Below the pieces are notes generated by a model, which saw only the letters and a program-made list of their open reading frames with translations, did not search any database and had not been told where the DNA came from. Of a stretch of DNA of 64,000 nt, positions 35,362-44,702 are shown piece after piece. Each line of letters starts with the position of its first letter. Positions within the stretch are counted from its first letter, which is position 1. This DNA is from Mycolicibacterium austroafricanum (GTDB lineage: Bacteria > Actinomycetota > Actinomycetes > Mycobacteriales > Mycobacteriaceae). A program made the position numbers and the translations under genes. The stretch covers positions 382,683 to 446,682 of the forward strand of contig NZ_CACSIP010000001.1 in the NCBI RefSeq assembly GCF_902705885.1, in the 5' to 3' direction.

Positions 35362-36129
35362 ATGAGCGAGGAAGCGATCACCTACGAGGTCGTCGACGGG
35401 GTGGCCTGGTTGACGATCAATCGCCCCGAGGCACGGAACGCGCTCAACGGGGCGGTCCGGCAGGGACTGTTCCACAGCGTTCACCGCTTCAACGCCGACG
35501 ACTCCGCCAAGGTTCTGGTGCTGACCGGGGCAGGCGATAAGGCGTTCTGCGCCGGAGGGGACCTTAAAGAGATGGCGGAGACGGCGCTCACGGTTCCGCC
35601 GCCAGACTTCGCGCCGCAATTCGGGCGCAACATCCAGGTCGCCAAGCCGACCATCGCCGCGGTGAACGGCGTCGCCTTCGCCGGCGGATTCCTACTGGCC
35701 CAGCAGTGCGACCTCGTCATCGCAGCCGAGCACGCCAGGTTCGCGGTCAGCGAGGTCAAGGTAGGCCGCGGCTCGCCATGGGCTGTCCCGCTGTCGTGGC
35801 TGCTGCCGCCGCGGATTGCGCTGCAGATTTTGATGACCGGCGACCCGATCACTGCCGAGCGCGCCCGCGAGGTAGGCATGGTGAACGAGGTCGTGCCCGC
35901 AGCGGAGCTGCGGGTACGAGTTCAGGAGATCGCCCTGCGGATCGCTTCCAACGCACCGCTGTCCGTACTCGCGGCAAAAAAGACCGTATACCTCTCCGCA
36001 GCGCACCACCTGACGGAGGCCTACGCCCACGCCGACCAGATATGGGAGCCGGTGTACCTCAGCGCCGACGCGCTAGAGGGTCCCGCCGCGTTCCGCGAGA
36101 AGCGCACACCGGTTTGGAAGGGACGTTAG
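35362..36129 (+). CDS. Enoyl-CoA hydratase/isomerase (crotonase)
   Basis: A 255-residue crotonase-fold enzyme. The oxyanion-hole segments are DKAFCAGGDLKEMAE and NGVAFAGGFLLAQQCDLVIA. At the second catalytic glutamate position the sequence reads EVKVGRGSPWAVPLSWLL, so the Glu may be replaced, and the exact activity (hydratase, isomerase or other) is uncertain. ATG 35362 gives the conserved MSEEAITYEVVDGVAWLTINRPEARNAL start. It is the first gene of the AtuA-type operon, two bases from the next gene. Confidence 0.9.
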   Translation: MSEEAITYEVVDGVAWLTINRPEARNALNGAVRQGLFHSVHRFNADDSAKVLVLTGAGDKAFCAGGDLKEMAETALTVPPPDFAPQFGRNIQVAKPTIAAVNGVAFAGGFLLAQQCDLVIAAEHARFAVSEVKVGRGSPWAVPLSWLLPPRIALQILMTGDPITAERAREVGMVNEVVPAAELRVRVQEIALRIASNAPLSVLAAKKTVYLSAAHHLTEAYAHADQIWEPVYLSADALEGPAAFREKRTPVWKGR

Positions 36130-36131
36130 AC

Positions 36132-36944
36132 GTGGCCGTGCCGATGGAGTCCTTGATCACCGACATCGGGGCGGAAACGGCCGAGCTGTGGTCACTGATC
36201 GCCGAGCTGCCCGAGGGGCAAGCCGGGTGGGACGCGCCCACCCCCGCGGCAGGCTGGGCGGTCCGCGATCAGATCAGCCATCTTGCGTTCTTCGACGACG
36301 CCGCGGTGCGCTCAGCCACCGACCCCGAAGGGTTCACGGCCGAGGTGCTGCCCATGCTCGCCGACGGCCGGATCTCCCCGGACACCATCGCCGAGCGCTA
36401 CCGGCCGATGCCGACAGCGGAGCTGCTGTCCTGGTTCGACGGCGCGCGCCGCGCCCTCGTCGCTGCCTTCGCAGCGATCGACCCCTCGATGCGGGTGCCG
36501 TGGTTCGGCCTCCCCATGAGCGCGGCTTCCTCGCTGACCGCGCGGATCATGGAGACCTGGGCGCACGGTCAGGACATCGCCGACGCGCTGGGAGTGACCC
36601 GTGTGCCCTCGGCCCGGTTGCGCCACGTCGCCCACATCGGCGTGGGAGCGCGGGCGTTCAGCTACATGGCCAACGGCCTGGAGGTGCCCGAGGAACCCGT
36701 CCGTGTCGAGCTCACCGCACCGGGGGGCACGCTGTGGACCTGGGGCCCCGACGGCGTGCCCAACCGGGTCACCGGCACTGCGCACGACTTCTGCCTGCTC
36801 GTCACCCAGCGCAGGCATCGCGACGACACCGCACTGCACGTCACCGGTCCGCTCGCCGACCAGTGGCTCTCCATCGCGCAGGCCTTCGCCGGACCTCCCG
36901 GTGGCGGGCGCACCGCAGGACAGTTCGACGGAGGTGTGTCGTGA
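36132..36944 (+). CDS. TIGR03084 family (DinB-like) metal-binding protein
   Basis: A 270-residue actinobacterial protein of the mycothiol-dependent/DinB-like four-helix family. It has AAGWAVRDQISHLAFFDDAA and TARIMETWAHGQDIADALG, whose His and Glu/His residues bind the metal. TIGR03084 proteins often sit beside AtuA-like genes, but their reaction is unknown. The start is GTG 36132, three bases after the hydratase stop; the stop overlaps the next GTG (GTGA). Confidence 0.85.
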   Translation: MAVPMESLITDIGAETAELWSLIAELPEGQAGWDAPTPAAGWAVRDQISHLAFFDDAAVRSATDPEGFTAEVLPMLADGRISPDTIAERYRPMPTAELLSWFDGARRALVAAFAAIDPSMRVPWFGLPMSAASSLTARIMETWAHGQDIADALGVTRVPSARLRHVAHIGVGARAFSYMANGLEVPEEPVRVELTAPGGTLWTWGPDGVPNRVTGTAHDFCLLVTQRRHRDDTALHVTGPLADQWLSIAQAFAGPPGGGRTAGQFDGGVS

Positions 36945-38677
36945 GGGACCCGGTACGCATCGGAAATTGCTCGGGCTTCTACGGCGACCGGATCGCCGCG
37001 GCGCGGGAGATGGTCGAGGGCGGGACGGGCGAGCAGAGCATCGACGTGCTGTGCGGGGACTACCTCGCTGAACTGACGATGCTCATCCTGGCGAAGGCCC
37101 AGGCGAAGGATCCGGCGGGCGGTTACGCGCGCACGTTCCTGACCCAGATGGAGCAGGTGTTGGGCACCTGTTCCGACCGCGGTATCAAGATCGTGGCCAA
37201 CGCCGGTGGGCTCAACCCGGCCGGGCTGGCCGTCAGATTGCGCGAGCTTGCGGACCGGCTCGGTATCACCGTCCGGATCGCCCACATCGAAGGTGACGAC
37301 TTGCGCGGGAACCTCTCCGCGATCACCCCTGCGGTCGGTGAGGTCAAGCCGGTCTCGGCCAACGCCTACCTCGGGGGTTGGGGTATCGCCGAAGCGCTGG
37401 GTGCGGGCGCCGACGTCGTCGTCACCGGACGGGTGACAGACGCCTCGCTGGTCGTCGGCCCGGCCGCCTGGTGGCACGGGTGGGAGCGCACCGACTGGGA
37501 CCGGCTCGCCGGTGCCGTCGTGGCCGGCCACGTCATCGAATGCGGACCACAGGCCACGGGCGGCAACTACGCCTTCCTCGACGAGATCACCGACCGTCGC
37601 TACCCGGGCTTCCCGATCGCGGAGGTGGCGGCCGACGGCTCGTCGGTGATCACCAAGCACGCCGACACCGGGGGGCTGGTGTCGGTCGGTACGGTCACCT
37701 CCCAGCTGCTCTACGAGATCGCCGAGCCGGCCTATCTGGGGCCCGACGTGGTGACTCACTTCGACACGATCTCGCTGGCCCAGCAGGCCGAGCACCGGGT
37801 GGCGATCACGGGTGTCACCGGCAGCCCGCCACCGGAGACGCTCAAGGTGGCGCTGAACGAGGTCGGGGGCTACCGGAACACCATGACGATGGTGCTCACC
37901 GGCTTGGACCTGGAGGCGAAAGCCGCGTTCGCGCAGCAGCAGCTGTTCGACATCCTCGGCGGCCGGGGATCCTTCGCCGAGGTCGACGTCCGGTTTCTGC
38001 GTTTCGACACACCGGACGCCCCCACCAACGACCAGGCGTGCGCGCACTTGCGGATCACGGTCAAGGACACCGACCCGCGCAAGGTCGGCCGGGCGTTCTC
38101 GAGCGCAATCATGGAGATCGCTCTGGCCGGGTATGCCGGCTTCCACACCACCACGCCACCCACGTCGGAGTCAGTGTTCGGCGTGTATCGCCCAGCGACC
38201 GTGCCCCGGTCGAGCGTGACGCAGGTCGTGGTGCTGCCCAACGGTGAGCGCCGGAGGATCGCCGATCCGCCGACCGGTAGCGTGCCGGCCGCGAAGGTCC
38301 GGGGCAGCGCGGCAGCCGCGCCGCCGACCGAGCCGACATGCCGCGCGCCGCTGGGCGCGGTTCTGGGCGCGCGGTCCGGCGACAAGGGCGGCAACGCCAA
38401 TATTGGTCTCTGGGCCCGCGACGACGCCGGCTATGCCTGGGTGCGCGAGCACTTAACCGTCGAGCGACTGCGCGGGCTGCTCGGCCCGGAGGCTGCGCAG
38501 CTGCGCATAGAGCGATTCGAGCTGCCCAACCTGCGTGCGCTCAACGTTGTGGTGCACGGGCTGCTGGGGGAAGGCGTGGCATCCTCGACCCGGCCGGATG
38601 CCCAGGCGAAGGGCTTGTGCGAGTACCTGCGCTCCCGCATCGTGGACATACCGCAATCCCTTGTCGGCGCGACCTGA
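36941..38677 (+). CDS. Acyclic terpene utilisation AtuA-like protein
   Basis: A 578-residue protein with the AtuA/DUF1446 domain: RIGNCSGFYGDRIAAAREMVEGG, CGDYLAELTMLIL, KIVANAGGLNPAGLA, AYLGGWGIAEALGAGADVVVTGRVTDASLVVGPAAWWHGW. A small C-terminal domain (APLGAVLGARSGDKGGNANIGLWAR ... FELPNLRALNVVVHGLLG) is usual for the family. AtuA is required for citronellol/geraniol catabolism in Pseudomonas but its biochemical role is not settled. The GTG 36941 overlaps the previous stop. A longer open frame upstream to 36188 is antisense-like noise over the TIGR03084 gene. Confidence 0.88.
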   Translation: MRDPVRIGNCSGFYGDRIAAAREMVEGGTGEQSIDVLCGDYLAELTMLILAKAQAKDPAGGYARTFLTQMEQVLGTCSDRGIKIVANAGGLNPAGLAVRLRELADRLGITVRIAHIEGDDLRGNLSAITPAVGEVKPVSANAYLGGWGIAEALGAGADVVVTGRVTDASLVVGPAAWWHGWERTDWDRLAGAVVAGHVIECGPQATGGNYAFLDEITDRRYPGFPIAEVAADGSSVITKHADTGGLVSVGTVTSQLLYEIAEPAYLGPDVVTHFDTISLAQQAEHRVAITGVTGSPPPETLKVALNEVGGYRNTMTMVLTGLDLEAKAAFAQQQLFDILGGRGSFAEVDVRFLRFDTPDAPTNDQACAHLRITVKDTDPRKVGRAFSSAIMEIALAGYAGFHTTTPPTSESVFGVYRPATVPRSSVTQVVVLPNGERRRIADPPTGSVPAAKVRGSAAAAPPTEPTCRAPLGAVLGARSGDKGGNANIGLWARDDAGYAWVREHLTVERLRGLLGPEAAQLRIERFELPNLRALNVVVHGLLGEGVASSTRPDAQAKGLCEYLRSRIVDIPQSLVGAT

Positions 38678-39090
38678 CAAATCCCGAATTTGGAGTAGCC
38701 GGGCCACTCTGTCGACGTATCGCCAATCAAGTCGCCGTCCTCTGCCTGCTGCTTGACGTAGCCCCTTTGCCAAAGCCGTGTTGCCGAACGATGTGATGAC
38801 GATCGGATGACGCCAACAGCGTCCGGCAGACGGAGAGATGGCTTTGTCCAGTTCCTTGCCGAACTGGACATCCAAAGAGGGCGCAGCGATCTGCCCACGC
38901 GGTTGCCGATCTTGGCCAATGAGCGGGCACATCCACGAATGGGGATCACACGCGCAGGCGCCAGCCACCTGCCACTGGGCGTCTACATTTCAACTCAACC
39001 TGGGATTGTGAGCAGGTGTTAACGTTCGTAGTGTAGCTCCCGGCGCTGCAGTGCTGCGCGAGCCCTGGTTGCGAGCGAAGGAAGGTAGTA
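38678..39090. other. Intergenic stretch with one inverted repeat
   Basis: 413 bases between the AtuA operon and a TetR gene. It contains a perfect inverted repeat GTCCAGTTC (38846-38854) / GAACTGGAC (38861-38869) with a six-base spacer, a possible operator or hairpin. No credible gene is seen. Confidence 0.5.
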
Positions 39091-39753
39091 GTGAACAAGG
39101 TGGTCGTTGCCGGACGTACCCGGGTCGGCGGCGAACGTCGGGAACGGATTCTCGCCTCTGCCACCGAGTTGATTGCCGAGCGGGGCTACCACGCTGTCTC
39201 CATGGCCGACATCGGCGTTGCATCAGGGGTTGTCGGGCCGGCCATCTATCGCCATTTCAACAGTAAGAGCGATCTACTGGCGGCCCTCTTCGAGCGAGTG
39301 GTGGACAAACTCCTTAAGCGTGCGACGGCGATCGTCGAGCAGTCCCGCGACGAGGCGGAGGCGCTGACCCTGCTGGTGTCAGACCAAGTCGCCTTGGTAA
39401 TGGATCAACGCGAGCTGGCAATGGTGTATTACCGCGAAGTGCACAATCTGTCGGATCAGCACCAGAGCCGGTTGCGCCGAAAGCAGCGACTCTATCTAGA
39501 AGAGTGGGTACACCTCGTCGGAGAATTGCGGCCCGCGGTCGATGAGATTGAACTTCGGGCGATGGTTCATGGAGCGATCGGAGCCATTCAATCGATCTTG
39601 CACTACCGCGGCACTGGCCTGGCTCCCGAACAGACCTCTGCGCTGCTCGTTGCGATGGGTCACGCCGTGCTCGGCGTCCCCGCGCCGAGTCACCAGGTGC
39701 GCGGCGTGAACACTGAACCATCCTGTCCGCGTCCCGGTACGCCGCAGCACTAA
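39091..39753 (+). CDS. TetR family transcriptional regulator
   Basis: A 220-residue TetR protein: HTH RRERILASATELIAERGYHAVSMADIGVASGVVGPAIYRHFNSKSDLLAALFERVV (about residues 16-71), then a helical ligand domain with REVHNLSDQHQSRLRRKQRLYLEEWVHLV. The last domain resembles the acyl-CoA-responsive TetR regulators near fatty-acid genes. GTG 39091 follows GAAGGAAGG. It lies downstream of the AtuA operon and upstream of a decayed cyclase, so its target is not obvious. Confidence 0.87.
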   Translation: MNKVVVAGRTRVGGERRERILASATELIAERGYHAVSMADIGVASGVVGPAIYRHFNSKSDLLAALFERVVDKLLKRATAIVEQSRDEAEALTLLVSDQVALVMDQRELAMVYYREVHNLSDQHQSRLRRKQRLYLEEWVHLVGELRPAVDEIELRAMVHGAIGAIQSILHYRGTGLAPEQTSALLVAMGHAVLGVPAPSHQVRGVNTEPSCPRPGTPQH

Positions 39754-39789
39754 GCAGGTCCAGGGTGTCAGCAACACACGAAGACGACC

Positions 39790-40540
39790 TCGCTCAGTAT
39801 GTCTGCACGACGGTCTTGAGGGCGACAGCCGCCAGGAAAGGACTCATCTAATTGCCTGGCTGCATGCCCAGGGCTTCACGATTGATCAAAGCCGACTGGT
39901 GGCCCCAACCCCTCTCCTTCTTCCTACAAGCCGCGTACTGGGTGATGAGGGACGGTACGTCTCTCTGCGCGAGCTGAGCACGGAAACCGGAATCCAGACG
40001 AAACAGTCGCCATATTGCGGGCCCTCACGGAAGGCATCGGGCAGGCCACGGAGATGATGCGTGGCTTCGCGCGCTGAACATGTTGAAAGCTTCAGCCCGA
40101 CGATTTGGAGAGGCTCGCGAATCGACTCGCGACTGCTGCGCGCGAGGCTGCCAACCCACCGGTTGAGATTCGTGAAACCCTCGGGGCGCGGTCATGCTGG
40201 TCTCATCACGACCGACGCCGCTGGTGACGACGATGCTGGACCTGATCGACAGCGCGTCAGCAAATGACCTGCCTTCCTTGAGGATTGGCGTGGCGTCCGG
40301 GTCAGCGGTCTCGCGCGCGGGCGACTGGTTCGGCAACCCCGTGAACCTGGCCAGCCGAGTGAGCGCGGCGGCGCGGCCAGGCGCAGTGTTGGTGGGACTC
40401 CACGCGGGTGATCGTCGACGACGCAGGCCTCCGGTGGTCGTCCGCCGGCGCATATCGTCTGAAGGGCGTCAGCAGCAAGGTCAACCTGTCTCGGGCGCGG
40501 CGCGCCCAGGCCGGCCGAGTAAGGCCCCCGTTTGAAGCGA
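39790..40540 (+). pseudogene. Decayed class III adenylyl cyclase
   Basis: Fragments in three frames. First, an N-terminal regulatory domain of the Rv1264 type (DGLEGDSRQERTHLIAWLHAQGF then LLPTSRVLGDEGRYVSLREL, 39805-40000). Then ALTEGIGQATEMMRGFAR ending in a stop near 40077. Then part of the catalytic domain ([28 protein letters not shown], about 40277-40360), and in another frame [27 protein letters not shown]. Most of the catalytic core with the metal-binding aspartates is missing. At least two frameshifts, one stop and an internal deletion make it inactive. Confidence 0.8.
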
Positions 40541-40661
40541 GCTCGCCGGGTATCCGCCTAGTGAACAGTGACCGCCTAATGAACAGTCACCACCGACTTG
40601 ATAAGCGAACGCCACCTCGCTATCGCGGCCCCTCGTAACCAATCTAGCGGTCGAATTCGAT

Positions 40662-41807
40662 CTAAAGCGACCGAGCAATGATCTCCTTCATAATCTCGTT
40701 TGTCCCACCGTAGATCTTCTGAACGCGAGCATCGGCCCACATCCTGCCGATGGGATACTCGGTCATATAGCCGTAGCCGCCGTGGAGCTGCAAGCAGTCA
40801 TCAAGGGCGACCATCGCACGCTCAGTAGTCCACCATTTCGCCATCGCGACGGTGGGGATGTCGAGTTCACCGCGCAGATGGCGGGCGACGCAGTCGTCGA
40901 TGAAAACGCGGCTGATGTGGGCGTCGGTGGCGACCTCGGCGAGCTTGAACTTGGTGTTTTGGAAGGCGAAGACGGGCTTGCCGAAGGCATGCCGATCTTT
41001 GGTGTATTCCACAGTGAACTCGAGCGCTGTTTCTAGTACTGTCACTGCACCAAGCGCAAGGATCAATCGCTCTTGGGGAAGTTGCTGCATCAACTGAATG
41101 AACCCCTGGCCTTCAGTCGTACCCAGGAGGTTCTCAACCGGAATGTGCACATCTTCGAAATAGAGCTCGGAGGTGTCCTGTCCGCGCTGACCGACCTTGT
41201 CCAACACCCGACCCCGCCGAAAGCCCGGTCGATCGCCTTCGACCAAAACCAACGAGATTCCGTTCGCTCCGGCACTGGGGTCGGTCTTCGCAACGACGAT
41301 GATGAGGTCGGCCTGAGCGCCGTTGGTGATGAACGTTTTGGAACCGTTGACAACGTATTCGTCTCCAACGCGCGATGCCTTGGTCGTGACAGATTGGAGA
41401 TCGGAGCCAGTGCCCGGCTCCGTCATCGCAATCGCGCCAACCATCTCACCAGTTGCCAGTCTGGGAAGAAAGCGTTCCTTCTGCTCATCGGTGCCGTACT
41501 CGAGCAGGTAGTGGGCGACGATTCCACTATGAAGCGGCGCGCCCCATGCCGAATCGCCGATGCGGGCCTGTTCCTCAATCAAGACTGCTTCGTGAGCGAA
41601 CGTTCCCCCACCTCCGCCGTACTGCTCGGGGATTGACATGCACAGCAACCCAAGATCACCCGCCCGGGTCCACAGGTCCCGATCCACGTGGTGCTGCTCG
41701 ATGAAGCGGGCACTGTGCGGCGCGACCTCCTTCTCACAGAACGTACGTGCCAAATCCCGCAGTGCGTCGAGGTCGTCGTCCATCCAGCTAGAGCGGTTGG
41801 CTGCCAT
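40662..41807 (-). CDS. Acyl-CoA dehydrogenase
   Basis: A 381-residue FAD enzyme of beta-oxidation type. Seen are AIAMTEPGTGSDLQSVTTKA (substrate/FAD loop), VNGSKTFITNG, the helix-rich C-terminus, CLQLHGGYGYMTEYPIGRMWADARVQKIYGGTNEIMKEIIARSL with the usual terminal motif. The base Glu is expected in YGGTNEIMKE. ATG 41807 starts MAANRSSWMDDDLDALRD; a longer frame to 41894 runs into the operator region. It faces a TetR gene across two matching dyads, so is very likely that repressor's target. Confidence 0.92.
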   Translation of the reverse strand: MAANRSSWMDDDLDALRDLARTFCEKEVAPHSARFIEQHHVDRDLWTRAGDLGLLCMSIPEQYGGGGGTFAHEAVLIEEQARIGDSAWGAPLHSGIVAHYLLEYGTDEQKERFLPRLATGEMVGAIAMTEPGTGSDLQSVTTKASRVGDEYVVNGSKTFITNGAQADLIIVVAKTDPSAGANGISLVLVEGDRPGFRRGRVLDKVGQRGQDTSELYFEDVHIPVENLLGTTEGQGFIQLMQQLPQERLILALGAVTVLETALEFTVEYTKDRHAFGKPVFAFQNTKFKLAEVATDAHISRVFIDDCVARHLRGELDIPTVAMAKWWTTERAMVALDDCLQLHGGYGYMTEYPIGRMWADARVQKIYGGTNEIMKEIIARSL

Positions 41808-41867
41808 TACAAAGTCCTCACTGTGTTTGCTTGCGCACCGATCCCGCAATGGTCTCGCTTCGCCTGT

Positions 41868-41884
41868 GGGTACATGGTGTACCA
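41868..41884. promoter_or_regulatory. TetR-type operator A
   Basis: GGGTACATGGTGTACCA; its core GGTACA-TGG-TGTACC is a perfect dyad. It shares GGGTACA and GTACC with operator B exactly 30 bp (three helical turns) away, in the acyl-CoA dehydrogenase/TetR divergent region. Confidence 0.7.
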
Positions 41885-41897
41885 CGAATCGCACGCC

Positions 41898-41914
41898 GGG
41901 TACAACACGTACCC
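41898..41914. promoter_or_regulatory. TetR-type operator B
   Basis: GGGTACAACACGTACCC, with perfect arms GGGTAC/GTACCC around five bases. It is the second copy of the dyad at 41868 and lies 37 bases before the TetR GTG start. Confidence 0.7.
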
Positions 41915-41950
41915 AGAACTTTCCAGAGCGCGGGGCGTTACGGTGACATC

Positions 41951-42628
41951 GTGGAGCGACAGCACTGGGTGGACACCACAGCGGTACGCCGCGCGGCCAG
42001 TAGGTTGCCGGGCCGTGAACTACGTCGTGAACAGATCATCGAAGCGGCGCTCAGCGCAATCGAAGAGAACGGGCCCCACGCACTCACGGGCCAAATCGCA
42101 GACAAGGCCGGTTTGGGACGCACACACTTCTACCGCCACTTCGCAAGTAAAGAAGAACTCGATCTTGCCGTGGCTCGTCACGTCCACCGCGAACTCACTG
42201 CGAAGATTCGCCTAACTCTGGATGTCCAGGGATCGCCGCTAGACGTGATACGCGCGCCGGTCACTCAGCACGTCATGTGGGCTGACGAACACCCCAACCT
42301 CTATCGGTTCCTGGTGAACCGACACTATCGGCGCAGCACCGAGAAGACCGCGCCCGGCAGCAGCGCATTCGCCTCTGAACTCGCCGTCGCGGGTGCCCGT
42401 TACTTTCCTCGCTACGGCGAGGACTCAGAGGCGGCAGACCGCAATGTCGCCGCCATCATGGGCTTGATGGACGCTTCGGTCCTATGGTGGCTGGACCATC
42501 GCGACTCCACTCGTGACGAACTCGTCATTCGGTTGACACGGCAAACCTGGTTGATAATCAATGACAGGCTGCAGGAACTGGGATTCCAGCTTGATCCCCA
42601 CTTACCACTCTGCGAACCGAAAACCTGA
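41951..42628 (+). CDS. TetR family regulator
   Basis: A 225-residue TetR protein with HTH REQIIEAALSAIEENGPHALTGQIADKAGLGRTHFYRHFASKEELDLAVARHV and a C-terminal domain ending in an all-helical dimer region. The start is set at GTG 41951 (VERQHWVDTTAVRR); GTG 41969 is possible. Two 17-bp dyads precede it, so autoregulation and control of the divergent acyl-CoA dehydrogenase are likely. Confidence 0.88.
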   Translation: MERQHWVDTTAVRRAASRLPGRELRREQIIEAALSAIEENGPHALTGQIADKAGLGRTHFYRHFASKEELDLAVARHVHRELTAKIRLTLDVQGSPLDVIRAPVTQHVMWADEHPNLYRFLVNRHYRRSTEKTAPGSSAFASELAVAGARYFPRYGEDSEAADRNVAAIMGLMDASVLWWLDHRDSTRDELVIRLTRQTWLIINDRLQELGFQLDPHLPLCEPKT

Positions 42629-42681
42629 CCAGGTACAATTCGAGCCTCCCCACGCTAAACCCTCCGTCTTCGACACCGCCA

Positions 42682-43482
42682 TCAACGATGATTGCGTTGG
42701 CGCCGCTCACCGACGCCGCGCATCAACGCGAAAGCTTTCAATCCAAGCGACGGCGCAGCATCGCTAGTGCGCGCAACTACGCCACGCCACCGAGGAACTA
42801 CCCGGAATATCTGGCGACTCTCCAGCAACTCGAGTCCCGCGCGGGCCACGGCCGCAGCATCCATTGGACGCGGTCCGGCGAACAGAAGCGCCGCCCCAGG
42901 GTCGGCAACCCGGTCGGTGACCATTTTCGTACTTACCACGTCAGGGCATAGCGCCCGTGCGTGGATTGGCAATCCCGCATGGTCAAGGTCGCCCTGCAGC
43001 GATGTGGTGAACGACAATACGGCCGCTTTGGTTGCTGCGTACATCGCTAATCCAGGGATGGGCGCCAGAGCCGAGAGGGACGCGATGTTGAGGATCGCGC
43101 CCCCACCCGCGCCCATAGCGACAACTGCCGCGTGTGAGCCGGCAACGACACCTCGTACATTGACATCGAGGATCGACGCAATCTCGGCATCGCTGTGACT
43201 CCAGCTGTTACCCGCGAGTAGGATCCCAGCGTTGTTTACCCACACCGCCAGAGGGCCAGCGGCTAAAGCCTGAGCAGCGACTTCCCGATGACCCGACGGA
43301 TCTCGTACGTCGTGCGTGGCGCTCCAAGCGCCACCGCCGACCTCGGTGGCAGCGCGCTCCGCTGCGTCGCCATCCACATCCGTGAGCAAAACCTTGTGAC
43401 CGGCAGCGGCGAGTTGTCTCGCGATCTCCAGACCAATCCCTCGACCTGCTCCTGTGACGACGGCTGTTGATGGTTCTAGCAT
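42682..43482 (-). CDS. Short-chain dehydrogenase/reductase
   Basis: A 266-residue classical SDR: cofactor loop TGAGRGIG, NNAG, catalytic Ser near LNIASLSALA and YAATK (Tyr/Lys pair). Asp in LLTDVDG after the second strand suggests NAD(H) preference. ATG 43482 is preceded by AAAGGA; ATG 43488 two codons upstream is alternative. Substrate unknown. The start region overlaps the tail of a decayed P450 frame by a few bases. Confidence 0.9.
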   Translation of the reverse strand: MLEPSTAVVTGAGRGIGLEIARQLAAAGHKVLLTDVDGDAAERAATEVGGGAWSATHDVRDPSGHREVAAQALAAGPLAVWVNNAGILLAGNSWSHSDAEIASILDVNVRGVVAGSHAAVVAMGAGGGAILNIASLSALAPIPGLAMYAATKAAVLSFTTSLQGDLDHAGLPIHARALCPDVVSTKMVTDRVADPGAALLFAGPRPMDAAAVARAGLELLESRQIFRVVPRWRGVVARTSDAAPSLGLKAFALMRGVGERRQRNHR

Positions 43483-44450
43483 GACCATCCTTTCCGGCAG
43501 TTTGCGTAGGTTTGCCGACTACGGTTCGCCGGGGTTTGTTGAGGATCTCCGAGGCCACTTGGAGGACTGCGTCGATTCCGCCGGCGCCCTGTAAGGGCGA
43601 TGTGCTCGGCTAAGCACTCAAAAGTCTCGTGGAATGACCTAGATATCATCGGCGACACAACGTAATAGGTAGGCCGTCGACAGGGAACAGGCAGGGACGT
43701 ATTGTCCCACCGAACGCGGTAGCCGTCATCCAGACTCCAGGTGAATTCCCGCAGCATCTCGTGCAGTATTGCCTTCACCTCCAAGGTGCCGAAGTGCATC
43801 CCGATGCGCTTGTGCGCGCCTCCTCCGAACGGAAGCCAGGCGAAGCGGTGGGCCTGATCCTCGCGCCGTGGCGGCTCGAGTCGCGTTGGGTCAAACCGGT
43901 CCGGCTCGGTCGACACTGTGGGCGCAAAGTGGTTGACCGCAGGCGTGATGACGACGAGCACTCCGGAGGGGACGTAGTAGCCATCAATTAGGGTGTCGGT
44001 CACCGTCTTACGCATAACCAACGGTACCGGTGCAACTAGTCTGAGCGACTCCTTGATGACCAAGTCCATCGCCGTAAGCCCCTCCAGGTCCTCAATGTCC
44101 GACAGATCGTCGCCTAGACGGTCAGACTCAGCACGAAGTCGATCCTGCCATTCAGGATTCTTCGCCAAGAAGTACGCCACAGCGGCAGTGGTGATCGTTG
44201 ACGTGTCATGAGCGGCCATCATCAGAAAGATCATTTGATTTATGCTGTCCGCATCAGTGAAGCGTTCGCCGTCCTGGCGCGCGCCTCACATAGCGCGGCG
44301 AGTAAATCACCATTCTGCCCCGAGCGTGCCGCCGGTAAGTTCCGGGCGAAGGCCAACGAGAGGCAATCCCTGATCGCCGATAACTGGCTTCAATCCGCTA
44401 CCGGTCGGCGGCGCGGCAAGTTCGCGAACCGGCCATCGTCGACTCACTCC
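43476..44450 (-). pseudogene. CYP136-like cytochrome P450 remnant
   Basis: The C-terminal half is readable: DADSINQMIFLMMAAHDTSTITTAA (I-helix), KESLR (ExxR), then FGGGAHKRIGMHF, where the heme-binding Cys of FxxGxxxCxG is Arg (codon CGC at 43806-43808; TGC would be Cys). Upstream, in another frame, ELAAPPTGS and GLKPVIGDQGLPLVG (44352-44425) match the N-terminus of CYP136 (Rv3059), then about 180 residues are missing before GQNGDLLAALCEARQDGERF. The internal deletion, frameshift and lost heme ligand make it non-functional. Confidence 0.8.
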
Positions 44451-44702
44451 TGGATAGCGCGCTCGACGCGCTGCGGGAGGGGATTCAGTAGTACCGACAA
44501 CAGCCGGTCACGGGACTTGCTTGCCGAACCGGACGGCGATTTGGTCATCGAGTGCCCCCTTGATGTTGTTTCTCGCATTATCGGAAGGATTTCACCCATC
44601 GTTTACACCGGTGACCACCCTGTCAACGGCGGTCACAGTTGCCGCTCGAATGTCAGCGACTCCCCGCCGTCCTCGGATACCCGTCACTGAACAGAGCCGC
44701 CA

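Noticed and set aside
36188..36940. N-terminal extension of the AtuA-like frame
   Set aside because: Overlaps the TIGR03084 gene, Arg/Pro-rich and unlike the family; the GTGA-coupled start at 36941 is used.
40194..40535. Apparent intact cyclase-domain gene
   Set aside because: It holds only part of the catalytic domain and then loses frame; treated as a pseudogene fragment.
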